Of a stretch of 64,000 nucleotides of DNA, positions 23,997 to 36,476 are shown one piece after another. The stretch's first letter is position 1; every line of letters begins with the position of its first letter. The stretch covers positions 34,955,604 through 35,019,603 of the forward strand of contig NC_091142.1 in assembly GCF_041381155.1 (NCBI RefSeq), in the 5' to 3' direction. Under the pieces are notes generated by a model. That model searched no databases. It saw only the letters and a program-made list of their open reading frames with translations, and was not told where the DNA came from. This DNA comes from Argopecten irradians. Lineage: Eukaryota > Mollusca > Bivalvia > Pectinida > Pectinidae. The translations under genes were made by a program, and so were the position numbers.

Positions 23997-24736
23997 TGGA
24001 AAAAAAGGAGCTAACAAATTAGTAGTTTTCTTCAATTATTATTGTTTATGATGAGTAACGTTTATGCTCTGTCGGCCGGAGCATCTGTAAGAAATATGAA
24101 TCACGAAAAATTTACACACACACACAACCCAAACAACTCCACACGCTAACTATATATAAAATAGGGCGACATACACTGTACATGATCACTACTAGGCCTA
24201 ATCATGATAAAGGGCAATAACTCAGTAATATGTATCTGAACTACAAATGATGATATATATCATGCAACTCTACTCAATAATTAACTCTATAATCTACAAC
24301 TATCATACTGAAATCAGAAACATACATTAAACGGTTAAAATGTGTGAACAAAATACATTGTAAAGTATCAGTGATAAGCCCCCAATCGATGACAATACTT
24401 TGATGGAATCTACAAGTACTAGGGTAGGCCAGAAACATAACTGTTACGTATGTTTCTGGGGTTTTTTTTGGCTATCTAATCCCCTTAATACATTCATCCA
24501 CCAGTGTATCAACTTGTATCAAAACGTAATAATAATTAAACATTTATCAAACTGAGGAGTGTCTTTGTTTAAATGAATAACTAACTGTAATCACCTGTAT
24601 TAGCCAGGGTAGGAGGCATGAGCTACAGCAGTAAACAAATCTGATTCCACGTCTGTAAGACGCTCAGCCGATACGCCACTTTATAAAGGTAGCGCTCTTA
24701 GAAGTCAAACACTTGCAGGACACAGACAGAAACAAA
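23997..24736. other. Upstream region of the mL50 gene
   Basis: No gene. Includes a short CA repeat near 24115 and an imperfect hairpin ccagaaacataac...gtatgtttctgg near 24431-24460. The promoter of the mL50 gene should lie within the last few hundred bases. Confidence 0.4.
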
Positions 24737-24817
24737 ATGGCTGCGTCCTTGCGAACGTTATCGTGTAGTCCTTTATACAGAGTTTTAAGGAGTTTGCAGT
24801 TAGGAAATCGATCACAG
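24737..24817 (+). CDS. MRPL50: mL50 exon 1 (targeting peptide)
   Basis: 27 codons from ATG to donor TCACAG/gtaaaa. Five arginines, no acidic residue. Confidence 0.8.
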
Positions 24818-27800
24818 GTAAAAATATTTGTGTTTTCAAGTGTCTATGAGATGGAATGTAACAATCTGACCAAGTGTATCATTCCCATGTTTTAGTAATT
24901 TGAAGAATTTTTGAGCGGGCTGTAATTAGTATCACCGCTCTGTCAGTGTCATTCAATGGCATGCTTCTCCTGGGTACTGGGTATATACGTAAGAGTCGTA
25001 GATTTCTCGCTGGTTATCCGGGTTTGATTCCTGATTGGGGCACTCGAATTATTCATGAATTAAAACAACTTCATGCATGTATTCTCCATATATGGGAGTG
25101 TGCCCAACCTGACTAGATCTATATCTGAAATACTGAAATACACCTTACAGTAGCCCTCCGTTATAGCGCTCTGGATCAGTCACAAGAAACAACAAAAACA
25201 AACGATAACATGTTACATACGCAGAAAAGTTAGTGACAACACTAGATATGTTATTCAGTGTACATTAAGCATTATAAGCATTTACTTGCATATTGAGTAT
25301 TGTCAAGAGTTCTATAATAATGTTTACAACAATGCTTTAACAAACAGAAGCGAGACCCTATACACTCGTACACTAGCGTGTACATGCGTGTGACAGTCAA
25401 CGATCTGTTGTTGGTAGTAAACCCGACCAGCCGCAGATCTTGTAACATTCAAACAGCTATATAGTCTTCATTTTCACTCCAATCTAAATGAAATTTGGCA
25501 CATAGATGCAATATACATGTAGTATGATAAACAACTTTCTGTTGTCGTTAGGTTTTTGAAATGTTTTCGATGTTACAATGTGTTGTTGGTATACCGTCAT
25601 GGAACACCTCTGTCACTCGATCTACCAGTGGCCGATATCAGAATATTCAAATTGCTCTAATTACTATATTTTTGCATCAATCTTCATAAAACTTGGTAGA
25701 AAGGTTTATTTATGTACTTAATAACATATCCTGTGTTGTCACTAACTTTTCCTCGTATTAATGGTGTTGTTATTTGTTGTTGTTCTTGTCACTTGTTGTC
25801 GTTTTTTGTTGTTAATAAGGGCCTGCAAACCCTGCATACCACCACAATTTTGTTTGAAACAGATTTTTTCACTATAGAAAACCCTGTGAATACCCCCAAA
25901 CCTTGCATACCAACATCAGCCAACCTTTTTAAAGTACAAAAGTTCCAATTCCCACAGACCTTTCGCTACAAGATTTACGTTTCTTAATGGCTTCAAACAA
26001 TAGAGACTAATCAATCACCATTGTCAAAACTACTTACCTGCATTGAAATGTTTTCATAGCCATTATGATTTAGCTTTGAAATGTTTTCATAGCCATTATA
26101 ATTAAGCTTATATCTTTGATTGTTGGGGTTTTTCTAATATGCACACAATTATGTACATGTATGGAAGTGTATTAGCCGTAAGCGGAAACCTTTTAGAGCT
26201 CAGTGCATTTATTCCTCAGAAATCACCAAGATGAAAACTAGTGATGTTCCTGATTATCAAAAGAAAAAATTGGAAATTAGTTGACTAGAGAAAAAATGTA
26301 CCATATTTCACTGCAAATAATTGACCCCTCCCGCAAATAAGACCCCCCACCTACGTATTTTGACACAAGCGATCAATTGTTATTTCGCAAGCTTGATTTA
26401 TCGAAATAAATGCATTTTTAAATGATCACAGCATGAGTTTGAAAAGTAATATTACGTTTCATGTGTGTTGTGTACAGGAAGAGCGATCTCAATCTTGCAG
26501 GAAGTAGAAAGGTACAGGTTTCATTTAGCATCTAGTGTGGTATAACAATGCAATGATCACGATTTGAATTTAGAGTACAGTTAAGCTACATGTATATGTG
26601 TGATCAAGTTTCAGACATATCAAAGATCTATAGTCGTGTATGTTCCCATGCCAACATATGTAACTGTTACTGAAATGAGACTGTTACTAACAGTCTCATT
26701 TCTATATAACGGCATGTGTCCATGTCTGGTCACTGGTCAGATGTGACATATACATGTAATATGTAATCACTGTCAATCTCAGGTATTTAAGGCTGACAGA
26801 GATAGGCAGAAACAGTCTGCATCACTCCATATGGGGCATAGCCCTGGATTACAATGTCTACACTTATATTGTAAAAATACTGTCTTTGTGAGTATTTTAA
26901 AGAAACAACTAAAATGTGATATATGATAACACAGATGTCAATGAATCTTACTATGAAATAAGCATAGAGTAAAATTTTTATCATCCAAGTAAAAAACATA
27001 GTGGGGGAATTCCCAAGTGGAAAATCTTCTTGGAATATATATATAGAACACTGGAGAATTCCACATTATAGGATAGAATGAATTATCTTTGGAAGACACA
27101 ACGACTTTGAATTGATGGCCACACGCTTCATCAGAGCAGCGTCCCACGCATTCCTGGCGACTGAGGACAAGTTCTAACTGAAATGACTGTGTAAAGTGTT
27201 AAAAAAAAAATTCTTTCGTTATAACGTAATGTGTTGAACTTTTTTTTTCACTCTTTTTTTAATATATTGAACATTTATTGTTCTCTTTAAGAGGAAATAA
27301 AGAATGAATGAATGAACGGTGGGGGAATTTCGAAGTGAACAATCTTCTTAAATTAGAACACTGGAGAATTCCACATTATTGATAGATGTGTTAAAAGGAT
27401 TAATCAAATAATTGGATTCTGTCTGGATAGTCATCCTGACCATCTGTGTCAGCCATTTTGTTTACAATGGTTTTGACAATCAAAGTTTCGTTTCTTTCAC
27501 CAACAATAGTTTAAAATATTGTTTTATTTACAAAATTATTTTATGCCTTTGTATCTAGGTTGAAACTTGTAAATGAACAGAAGTGGCATGATGGTGGTCG
27601 CAATCGATCGTGATTGGGACCTAGGCTTTAGGCCTTATATATATCATAAACCACATTGTACCGCCACCCCCGTTACACCGTCAAAATTGGCACTGGACAA
27701 AAGATGGCGGTATAACGAGTGACTACTGTACATGTTAACTTCTGGTAATTATGAACTCACACAAATCTATAAGGGAAGATTAATTACATGAAAAATACTA

Positions 27801-30354
27801 CCCGGTAAAAGAACTAATTACAACAAATATACAAGCGCACAATCATTCTCATAGATCTTGCTGACACCACAGGAAAATATATGAAAAAGATGACAAACAC
27901 ATCCCTACCAATTATAGATGTCATGCAAACTTTTGTAAAACATCTTTATAAGCTCTACAATCAAAACTTTTAAAACTATAAGATGCACAATGACTTGCAG
28001 CACAGATTTATTGTATCTGATCTTGTAAAACACATCTACATTGCAATCTGCACCATCAACCATTTGACACACCAATGCCTACAACAGGACAAACACTTTA
28101 ACAGATTACAGATTTCCAAACAGACAGTACTACGTTTAATACTTGAACTCTACAACTCAACAAGTTTACATTAAACATACTTCCATAAGCATGTTTGTGG
28201 CATCAGTCCATCACAAATTGTCTTAAATTGTAAAAATGATACAGATAACGTTTTACTATAAACAATTCATGGTAACTTTTTTCTTAAAACCATATTTCTA
28301 CATTACCTATGTTGACCCATAGTTTGCTCTTCATGCATATGTATTGAAAACTAGGGAAACTAAATAAAAGTTTATTGGTAGGCCAAAGTTTACTAATTCC
28401 CCTTTTTGTGCATTGTAGATTAAAGTTCCAAGTCGCAGTGCTAGTTTTCTGAAGAAGTTCTGGAAAGGTTCTTCAAAACCAAAGGAAGTAGAAGAAGAAG
28501 ATGGCAACATCGTCTTTCCAAGGAAAAGCCCACTGACCAGCTTAGATGGATTGAGGTCTCTCAAAAAGAGAACGTAAGTGAAATATCTTTTACATCTGTT
28601 GTATTGATTTTGTACTTACATAGAAAATTGTTATCAAATGATATAAATAATTGTCTTTAATTCAAGACAATGATACTCAGAAACTTATCTTCCATGTAGT
28701 TGACATAAATATAATATTAACAACATGAAACGTATATCGCAGACCATACATATTCCGAAAATCACAGACGACTTGTCACAGGAAATTAAAAACGAAAAAC
28801 TAAATTGGCACTTAGAAAGGTCATGGTATGTTAATGTGAAAAAACTAATCTTAATGAATAAGACTTATTCTGATAAACATATTATGTCAATGATAAAAAA
28901 AAAGAAATTTGGCAGAATATAGACTATTATAGAATGTATTGAAATTGATTTGGTTTGAGTAATTAATGGCAGTTTTCTTAAATTGATATTTGAGTTGAAG
29001 TCCCCTTTTCCTTACACACTAAATATATCATATATCACATAATTACAATATACCATTACAGATGTATCTATCTGACAGCTTACACATGTTTGCTTAGTGA
29101 AGAAATATTCTGGATTTATAAAATTATATTATTACACAAATCACAATAACAAGTGGAAATATGTGACAGGTTTCCATGACTACTAAAATGTGTACCCTTT
29201 CACCTTCATCAGACAAATGAACAGGAAGGATTGTCTTTGAAATGAAAGTTGAAGATCAATGATCAATGTCCATATCCACACTGCTGTGTGCACAAATCTA
29301 AAACATTTGTCTGATGAAAGTGATGGGCTACACTAGTACTATGGTCATCGAAATATCACTCATAAAATATTTACTGGATGTAATATCATTTCCTAAACCA
29401 TACTTCCCAACCTGAAGAAAATGTTTAAATTAGAAGTATTCTTGTTTGTTTGTTTGATAAAGAAGGTGCTGCAATGTATATCTAACAATACATTAATTTG
29501 TTTCTGATAGTGGTGTCAACACGAAGAAAGGATACAGCCCTCCAGAAGATGTTGAGGACAGAATACAGAGAATAGCTGATCGTATATATGGGGAGAGACA
29601 AGACTGGAGAGAAACATCTCTAACAAACCGAGCCCACAAATACCAGGTACATTGTCATATCAAAAACATGCTATATAATTACAATCACTAGCTGTATCAT
29701 CAAATCACTCCTAATTAATCATCAAAACAGAAGACATTATCTAACCACGCCCACAATGTATGTATCATAAACCAAACAACCAATCAAAATATTGCAGCCA
29801 GAAGAACACTTTCAAAGGAAAACAATGAATAGACTATGCAACTGCAATCACAAAGTTTTTTGTATGCTTCAAAATCATAATTTTGATCACCAACATGTAC
29901 CGGTGTTATGTTTATTACAAAACATATACTACTACTCTATGTTTCCATATTCAAAAAAATATCAATATTCTGAAATATGCAGAATTGTAACTGTAAAATT
30001 TCATTACAATAACAATACTTCCTTAGGTATACGTATTTTTATTTCTTCTCCTTACAGTTCCTGACAGAGACTATTAATGAGTTTGACCACAACATACCAA
30101 ATATGGTGTTAACAACCCTGACTAAAGTAGACGACGTTGTCCGCCACTTCAACACAGAGGTCCTGGAAACAAGTGCCCTGGAGGACATTTCCAAACTAGA
30201 TCTCCCGGAAAACTTACACATAAACTTGGATTATATTAGATTTAATGAAAAGGAAGATACATTATTTGGAGGAAAAACCGCATACCCAGAAAATCCGACA
30301 ATTATACATAGCATTAAACACAGACGGAAGTATAGAGGAACAGAACAGGACTGA
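24737..30354 (+). CDS. MRPL50: Mitochondrial ribosomal protein mL50, four exons
   Basis: Mitoribosome large-subunit protein mL50. Exons 24737-24817, 28419-28573, 29511-29646, 30058-30354; all introns are GT-AG and phases agree, giving 222 residues. The N-terminus MAASLRTLSCSPLYRVLRSL is Arg-rich, lacks acidic residues and fits a mitochondrial targeting peptide. The family core is in exons 3-4: GYSPPEDVEDRIQRIADRIY, then WRETSLTNRAHKYQFL, NIPNMVLTT, VDDVVRHFNTEV and LDLPENLHINLDYIRF. These parallel human [47 protein letters not shown] and LPPNLKI by recall. It is longer than the human protein (158 aa) because of a Lys/Glu-rich exon 2 and a tail of about 35 residues after DYIRF. AATAAA at 30411 is a good polyadenylation signal. 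Confident in the family. Confidence 0.88.
24818..28418. other. mL50 intron 1
   Basis: A 3.6-kb intron without another gene. It contains a possible tRNA-SINE remnant near 25010-25060 (ggtttgattcc as B box), a short perfect palindrome at 26672-26702, and two diverged copies of 'gtgggggaatt...gaacactggagaattccacatta' at 27001-27070 and 27319-27377. Confidence 0.5.
26672..26702. repeat. Short palindrome
   Basis: GAAATGAGACTGTTA and its reverse complement separated by about one base; stem of about 14 bp. Intronic, function unknown. Confidence 0.6.
28419..28573 (+). CDS. MRPL50: mL50 exon 2
   Basis: Acceptor tgtgcattgtag/ATT, donor AGAAC/gtaagtg. Encodes SASFLKKFWKGSSKPKEVEE through FPRKSPLTSLDGLRSLKKR, a basic then acidic linker as in vertebrate mL50 N-termini. 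Confidence 0.85.
28574..29510. other. mL50 intron 2 with a 'caccttcatcagacaaatga' repeat
   Basis: AT-rich intron. At about 29200-29310 lies an imperfect inverted pair, caccttcatcagacaaatga and catttgtctgatgaaagtga. The same phrase occurs at 52640, so this is a dispersed repeat family. Confidence 0.5.
29511..29646 (+). CDS. MRPL50: mL50 exon 3 (conserved core)
   Basis: Acceptor tttctgatag/TGG, donor TACCAG/gtacat. Contains GYSPPEDVEDRIQ, the strongest family match. Confidence 0.88.
29647..30057. other. mL50 intron 3
   Basis: AT-rich intron ending ttcttctccttacag. No other feature. Confidence 0.6.
30058..30354 (+). CDS. MRPL50: mL50 exon 4 (C-terminal)
   Basis: 98 codons plus stop TGA at 30352. 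The last 35 or so residues (NEKEDTLFGGKTAYPENPTI to RRKYRGTEQD) extend beyond the vertebrate end. Confidence 0.88.
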   Translation, partial: FLTETINEFDHNIPNMVLTTLTKVDDVVRHFNTEVLETSALEDISKLDLPENLHINLDYIRFNEKEDTLFGGKTAYPENPTIIHSIKHRRKYRGTEQD

Positions 30355-30820
30355 TTTGTAACACTCATTTTTATGTTAGAAACTTAACACATTTAGCTTG
30401 GAAATCGTTAAATAAAATAATCTTTAAAGGTTTTGGTGTGGTTATCAATTTTGAATTCACTGAACCTTGAATATTTAATAATTGCTTCATCCATTGTTTT
30501 TATAGGCAATAGCAGTCATCAGTTATGGAAAAAGTCCATAATTCAACGTTATAGAAATACGGTCCTAGAAATACCTACTTTTTGTTGAAATGAGACTGAT
30601 ATTACATGACAACCAGTAGTTTCCATGTGAAAAATGCACCAATTTATGCATGTGTGAAACGTTTCATTATATAGGAAATGAAATGAATCTATAATGTAAT
30701 AAGAATTAGAATCAGAATTATGTTCTAATACTCTAGCAGGTTTATTTTCTAATAGCAATCAAAACGAAGATTTTATATCATAAATTTTAAAACAGGGAAA
30801 ATAACCAGTACATACAAATG

Positions 30821-30898
30821 CATCCTCAACACTCCAGGGGTTACTATCACTAACATTATATAGCATTAGTGGTAATAACCCCTGGAGTATCGAGGATG
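30821..30898. repeat. Compact 78-bp hairpin
   Basis: CATCCTCAACACTCCAGGGG and its near reverse complement (cccctggagtatcgaggatg) enclose a second inverted pair (tcactaa.../ttagtgg). The outer arm resembles the arm of the larger foldback at 54889-55206 (cctcgataccccaggggtt), so it looks like a miniature member of that family. Confidence 0.7.
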
Positions 30899-31688
30899 AT
30901 ACAAACGTAGCATCTGGAATTGCTTAAAATGGTGCAATGTCTTAATTTCTAAAGCTTGTATTGTATCATTACATTAGTAGCATCTAATTAAAGTACATGT
31001 ATATAAGTAATTTGGTAATCAATAGAAGTTTCAAACAAATAAAGAGTCGAAAGAAAAAATATCGTTTATCAAAAGCATAATGCGTGGAATTAGCGTCGAT
31101 TCAGACTATACACAATCAGCATCAAAACGACTTTATACCAAGATATTTAATTTTGTATTTCAAGCCCACATTGTAACTTTGTCCAAAACAGTCAGCCTTT
31201 TTTAGTGCACGAACTGCCATCCTCTTTGTTCACGTATTTATCAGTGTGACGTCACAATTGTCGTACCAGCGATTACGGAAGATAGCAGTGAGAATGTCTG
31301 TTCCGGCCTTGACAATAATAAATTGTTTATTCATTATAGATGCAAACTTTCATAAGATTGTTATCAAATGAAAATGTAAGCATTGAACTGCATTTAGCTG
31401 GCAATTATTGAAGAATGAATGCCAACAGGACAGAGATAAACTCAACAGATACCGTTGTCTAGTTGGCATACACCCTCCCATAATTGTCAACTGAATACAG
31501 TTCAATGATTTTAAAATAAGATGTTAAGACATGTGAAAAAAATCTATGAGTTGATTAGTACGGAGGCTGATGCACAAAACCAGGTGGTCCGGCAGATCAC
31601 TGACGACACTTATACTGCACAACAAAGTAAATTGCAAACAACGACTCCAGCATATGTAGCGATATATAACGATATTATAAACCTTGAA
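30899..31688. other. Intergenic, no gene seen
   Basis: AT-rich sequence without repeats or ORFs of note. Confidence 0.4.
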
Positions 31689-31689
31689 A

Positions 31690-32088
31690 ATTTAGGTCAA
31701 ATACTAACGCTGTCACGAAATCTACAAATCTAGGCCAAATACTAACGCGGTCACGAACTCTACAAATCGAGGTCAAATACTAACGCTGTCATTAAACTAC
31801 AAATCTAGTCCAAATACTAACGCGGTCACAAACTCTACAAATCGAGGTCAAATCACAAAAAAAAAATCAAATCTACATGTAGGTCAAATACGAACGCGGT
31901 CACGAACTCTACAAATCGAGGTCAAATACTAACGCGGTCACGAAATCTACAAATCAAGGTTAAATACCAACGCGGTCACGATCTCTGCAAATCTAGGTCA
32001 CTAACGCGGTCACGAACTCTACAAATCGAGGTCAAATACTAACGCGGTCACGAAATCTACAAATCGAGGTCAAATACTAACGACAAAG
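31690..32088. repeat. 38-bp minisatellite, about 10 copies
   Basis: Unit aggtcaaatactaacgcggt followed by cacgaaatctacaaatcg. Copies vary in a few bases; some are truncated, for example near 31850 and 31990. Confidence 0.85.
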
Positions 32089-33116
32089 TATAACTTGTAA
32101 ATATTTGTCCAATACCAATGACTATAACAATATTACCAATTAATCATTAATATCAACCAGAAAACCGCGACATTTCCTCCCCGCAACTACTAGATACGAA
32201 GCTTCAGCAAGGATTTAAAAGTCTCACTTATAAATCCTTGCCGATATGTGATGGTCATAGTATCACTCAACTTGTACATGTACTTTGAAAGTCACATGAT
32301 ATGTACTCTGAAAGTCACATGGTACGTACTCATGGGTCAACACGAATAATAATAACGTCAGCCTCTAGGGTGCACGTCTCGGTAAGTGTTGTGTTAATCA
32401 TAATGTTAGTGTTTCTATTTATATCAAATATCACCCAACCATGATTAAATAAGATGACTTTTTAAAGCAACAACAGTACATAAAAATGTAACGAAATACC
32501 GATAAAAGTTAATAAAAGAAATGAAAGTTTGATATGTTTTTCAATTATGACATACGTTGCTCAGAATGTATTGCTCATTTTGAGTACCAAAAATGTTTTG
32601 TAGTATATAAAGCTAAATGCCAAATGAGATTATATACAGTTGTATTTTTGAAGATTTTGAATCCTACTTAATTTCAGTTGTACAAGGTAATCCTTATTCT
32701 GTTGAAGTGTACTTTACTGTGTAACAATCGTATGATAATACATATTTTACAAACGTTAACATTACAGTATAGCCAATAATCTGTTCATGTCCGGAATACA
32801 AGGACTTTCCGGTGGTTGGTTTTGATTCTATTGCATTCATTACATTATACGGATACATATTCTACGCCTGTAGTAACTGAAGGGGGAAATACTCATTTAG
32901 TACATCCTATGACAAAAGACTGGATTCTGAACGTCACCATTGCATGATCTATTTGTAATCTTCATGAAACTGAATATCGTTTTCAATACACACAGATTTC
33001 CGCGACAAGTCACATTTTGTTCTTTTAATATAACAACATTGGGTGGAAATGAAGATAGTGTTGTGATGTGTCCCTCGACGTGATATGTTACGATGTCATA
33101 AAACGGGTCTCATGTG

Positions 33117-33220
33117 GAGGTTTAGTTTAAACATATTTTATTAAAACAAAAGGATTGGGCACAAGTTATTTCAACTTATATCAAGCCCTCTCCAACAGTA
33201 TTACATATATACATAATCAA
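33117..33220. mobile_element. 104-bp retroposon-like insertion with 6-bp target duplication
   Basis: Present only in duplication copy 1. The empty site in copy 2 reads ggtctCATGTGaaggtg; here CATGTG occurs on both sides of the insert (33111-33116 and 33221-33226). The insert contains ggattgggcacaag and atcaagccctctcc. It may be a truncated 3' end of a LINE or SINE in inverted orientation; family not established. Confidence 0.7.
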
Positions 33221-33912
33221 CATGTGAAGGTGATGTACTAAACCCATTTATGGCCTTGTTGAGAAGGCACTATTGCTTCATAGTATTGTCTCGTGATTCG
33301 GCTTTGGCTCGGTTCGGGCACTATTCCATCCCTGACCACAAGGATTTATAAGTGATATATACGTCCTTGCTGACCATAATAGGTAAATAATGTACACTGT
33401 AAATATGTTATACGTTTTACCCGTGAAATATGATCCACACTGTAAAGATATTGAATGTTTTAAAATATCTGTTATAATCATTATAATATGCTGATAATTT
33501 GACATTTCTATGACTACTAGAAAAAATATCCAGTGCTGTTTAATATGCTTGATGTTTCTGTTGTCGCCTTTCGCTTTGCCTTGATCTGTGTGTGACCTAG
33601 ATTTGTATGACTCTTATAACGCTCACTCTTCCTGAGCGTTTGGTTCTATTTCACCTTTTGGTTTTAAAGCGTATGCCGCATACATTTCATTATAATGCTA
33701 ATTGTCTATCATTAAATTGACTTCAAATTCAATGTTATGTCGGTAGTTTTCATATTGATATATATATATAGTCCGCATTTATATTTTTCAAAGACCTACT
33801 CTAACAACAAAATTTGAAACGCAATTCACACAATATTTAATTGATTGTGATTATTACATTGAAATTGATAGCAAAAAATAAGACCATCCTCAATTGCGAT
33901 TTTTTTCCTAAG

Positions 33913-33985
33913 GTTCGAGGACAATATCTACGTAAACAAGATAATGTTATCGCCAGTGGTATTCGTAGCAATGTTGATAATGAAG
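33913..33985 (+). other. Possible 5' untranslated exon, identical in both duplication copies
   Basis: A 73-nt segment preceded by gcgatttttttcctaag and followed by AAG/gtaatatg, i.e. acceptor and donor consensus. It lies in a block of about 340 bp (33751-34091) with no difference from 40886-41226. A 71-codon ORF overlaps it but matches nothing I know. If spliced to the acceptor at 34723 it would be a 5' UTR exon of the B-box gene. Inference only. Confidence 0.35.
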
Positions 33986-34739
33986 GTAATATGTCGGGTT
34001 ATTATACGCTGTTCGCTATATCAAAACAGCATCAAAAAGTAATCTATGAAAGTTAGATAAACGGACATTGTTCAAAGCCCTTGATAATACATGTATATAT
34101 AAAATAGTGTTATTCACCGGGCAAATATGTTGATACTGTGACCAGTTTATTACTAGCTGTTGACGTTTTGCTACCTATTTGAATAACATGATCATATCAT
34201 ATGATCAAAAATTCAAATGTCTAGCAAATATCAACGAAAATTCCGAAACCCGTATTAACGATAGTATACATACATATACAGTTGTCCCAATCTATGTTTT
34301 AAACAAGCCAAATAACTCATTCTGATAAATGGACACCTGAAAATGGGAGGATTCCATTTAAATATTAATTTAAATGGGAAACAGACCAGTTGTATTTTGT
34401 ACATATTTAGTTGTGCTTCATTATTTGCCACGACAAAACAGTCTTAGAAAATACGATTTGTACTTAAATATCAATGAATAGTTAAATACAAAACACATTT
34501 GAGTTGTGATTTGGCGGCCGCACTGATCCACACGAAACTCAATATAATTGAACCAACCTTTAACTGTTGAATGAGACATCAGGGAATGGAAAATTAAAAT
34601 CACCATACATATTGCTCCCGTTGGGTAAATGGTAAATTAAAATCAAAGTATGTACCTGAAACATTTTCAATGACAAAACAAAAGTTCTAATATTTTTTTA
34701 AGATTTTCTCTTTTGTTGTTGTCAGAGAGGTCGTCCAAC

Positions 34740-36476
34740 ATGGCAGAAATTCGGGCACCCATTAAATCACCGACCGACAGGAGACAGCAGGAAGACAAGT
34801 TCGTTTCGACTGAGGCGAGTAATACGCCCTTGCATCCTAAGACTATTGTATGTAAACCTTGTGAACGTAAAGGCAAAAAGAACGTTCCTGCACAATTCTG
34901 GTGTACGACGATCGATAACTTTTTATGTTCAGAATGTAAAGTCGGCATACATGATATGTTACATCCTGAGTGTGAACCAGAGTGCATCGAGAAATATTCA
35001 AGCAAACAGGATACATCGTTAAGTAAATGTCGAACGCACCACCACAAAACGATGGAATTTTTTCTGTGAAGATCACATGGAACCAATATGTGACAAGTGT
35101 AACGTCACCAAACACAAAAGTTGCAAGGTCGTTACATCATCAGAGGAGTTCGTTAGCGAATTCAAGAACAGTCCTGACGGGAAAGAATTTCATTTGGAAC
35201 TCCAGAATTGTATGGACACATTGGAAGCACTAAGCAAAGATACTGACTCCCAAATTCAGACTATGTCTTGTGATAAAGAGACAGCACTCCAGAATTTAAT
35301 GAATTTTCAAACAGAGATCGAAGAACGTGTTTATGCTCTACAAGAAGAACTGAAAGACAAACTGGAAACTTCGTACAGTGACGAGAGAGAAAAGCGTCAG
35401 GCATCCAGACAGAAATGTGAACAGATGAAGCTCGACATAAAGTACACTCTGAAGACTTCGGAGGAATTGAAGGATGACAACGCGACTATGATGTGTCTGA
35501 TTTATAAGGGCCAGAATGAGGTAAAAGCCTGCAAGGACCTTGTACAGGAGATGGAAAAGACCTGTCTAACGACCAGACTGTCACATGAGTTCGACGCCTC
35601 TCGTTGCTTGAACAGCATCACTATGGGAAAGATTGTTATCCGCCAACATCAGCGGCAGCTACCATCAACGATGTATAGCGTTGTATTGTCGAAACGACGC
35701 TTGGAGGATCTAAGGAAATTCAATATAAAACATCCTTCAGACAAAAACCAATGCTGCGCGTTTGGAATAGTTTTCCTGTCTGATGGCCGAATAGTTGTAG
35801 GAGATAATGCCAATAAAAATGTTAAACTTTATACAAAAGATGGTGACTACCTGAGTCGCATGACGCTTACAGATGAATCCAGTGATATCTGCCTTATCGA
35901 CGATTGCTCCGTCGCAGTGATGCTAGTGACCACTCGAACCATCTGCGTGATCAATTTCGAAAGCCATTCTAAGCCAGTTTCGACAAATATCGAGATATCA
36001 AACATAACAGAAAACTGTTTTGGATTAACATTCAACAACACGTTCTTTGTGGTGGGCACAGATAAACTATATACATTGTACCGTCAATGGGAGGCGAAGC
36101 GAAAAGGCTGCGTCACAACGAATCTAAATGCTTGCATCTCTGCAGCGATCGACAGAATGGTATGGTGTTCGCCGGTATTGACAACAAAGTAGCTATGATC
36201 CCATCAGAGGATAAGACGAGCATAAAAGCAGTGGATATTAGTGAGGTGGAGGGTGCAGCAGGGATAGACGTGGACAGGGCAGGCAATGTGTATGTGTGTG
36301 GAGGAAGGTCACAGAACGTCGTACAGATGTCTAAGGACGGAACCAACATCAGGACACTTTTGACCTCAGACGCCATCAAACGGCCGCGGGCGATTGCTGT
36401 GTGGAGAAACATAGTAGCAATCACATCAGAATCATTGGGCCAAAGGAACTTTGTTCATATGTTCCAGCTCGTTTGA
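34740..36476 (+). pseudogene. TRIM-like B-box protein gene, copy 1, two frameshifts
   Basis: Copy of the gene at 41889-43625. ATG at 34740, just after a strong polypyrimidine/CAG acceptor (ttttctcttttgttgttgtcag). Encodes B-box 1 (CKPC...FWC...CSEC...H), B-box 2 (CRTHHHKTMEFF), coiled coil and a C-terminal propeller-like region. Against the intact copy it has one extra T in the T-run at 35056-35062, which truncates the protein within B-box 2 (EFFL-stop), and one missing base at about 36065 (gataaactata against gataagtctata). Apart from these the two copies are nearly identical at protein level, so the damage is recent, or is a sequencing error. The part from 35077 to 36192 stays open for 371 codons and could give an N-terminally truncated protein. 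Confidence 0.8.

Noticed and set aside
25010-25060. tRNA gene or SINE with B box ggtttgattcc
   Set aside because: No matching A box or cloverleaf found; at most a SINE remnant.
27290-27318. gaatgaatgaatgaac as a LINE tail
   Set aside because: Too short and without any upstream element sequence.
33841-34056. 71-codon ORF identical in both duplicates as a protein gene
   Set aside because: Identity extends beyond the ORF on both sides, the start is not ATG, and splice-like borders suggest an untranslated exon instead.
34667-35115. Minus-strand ORFs opposite the B-box genes (also at 41825-42234)
   Set aside because: Shadows of the conserved coding strand, duplicated with it.
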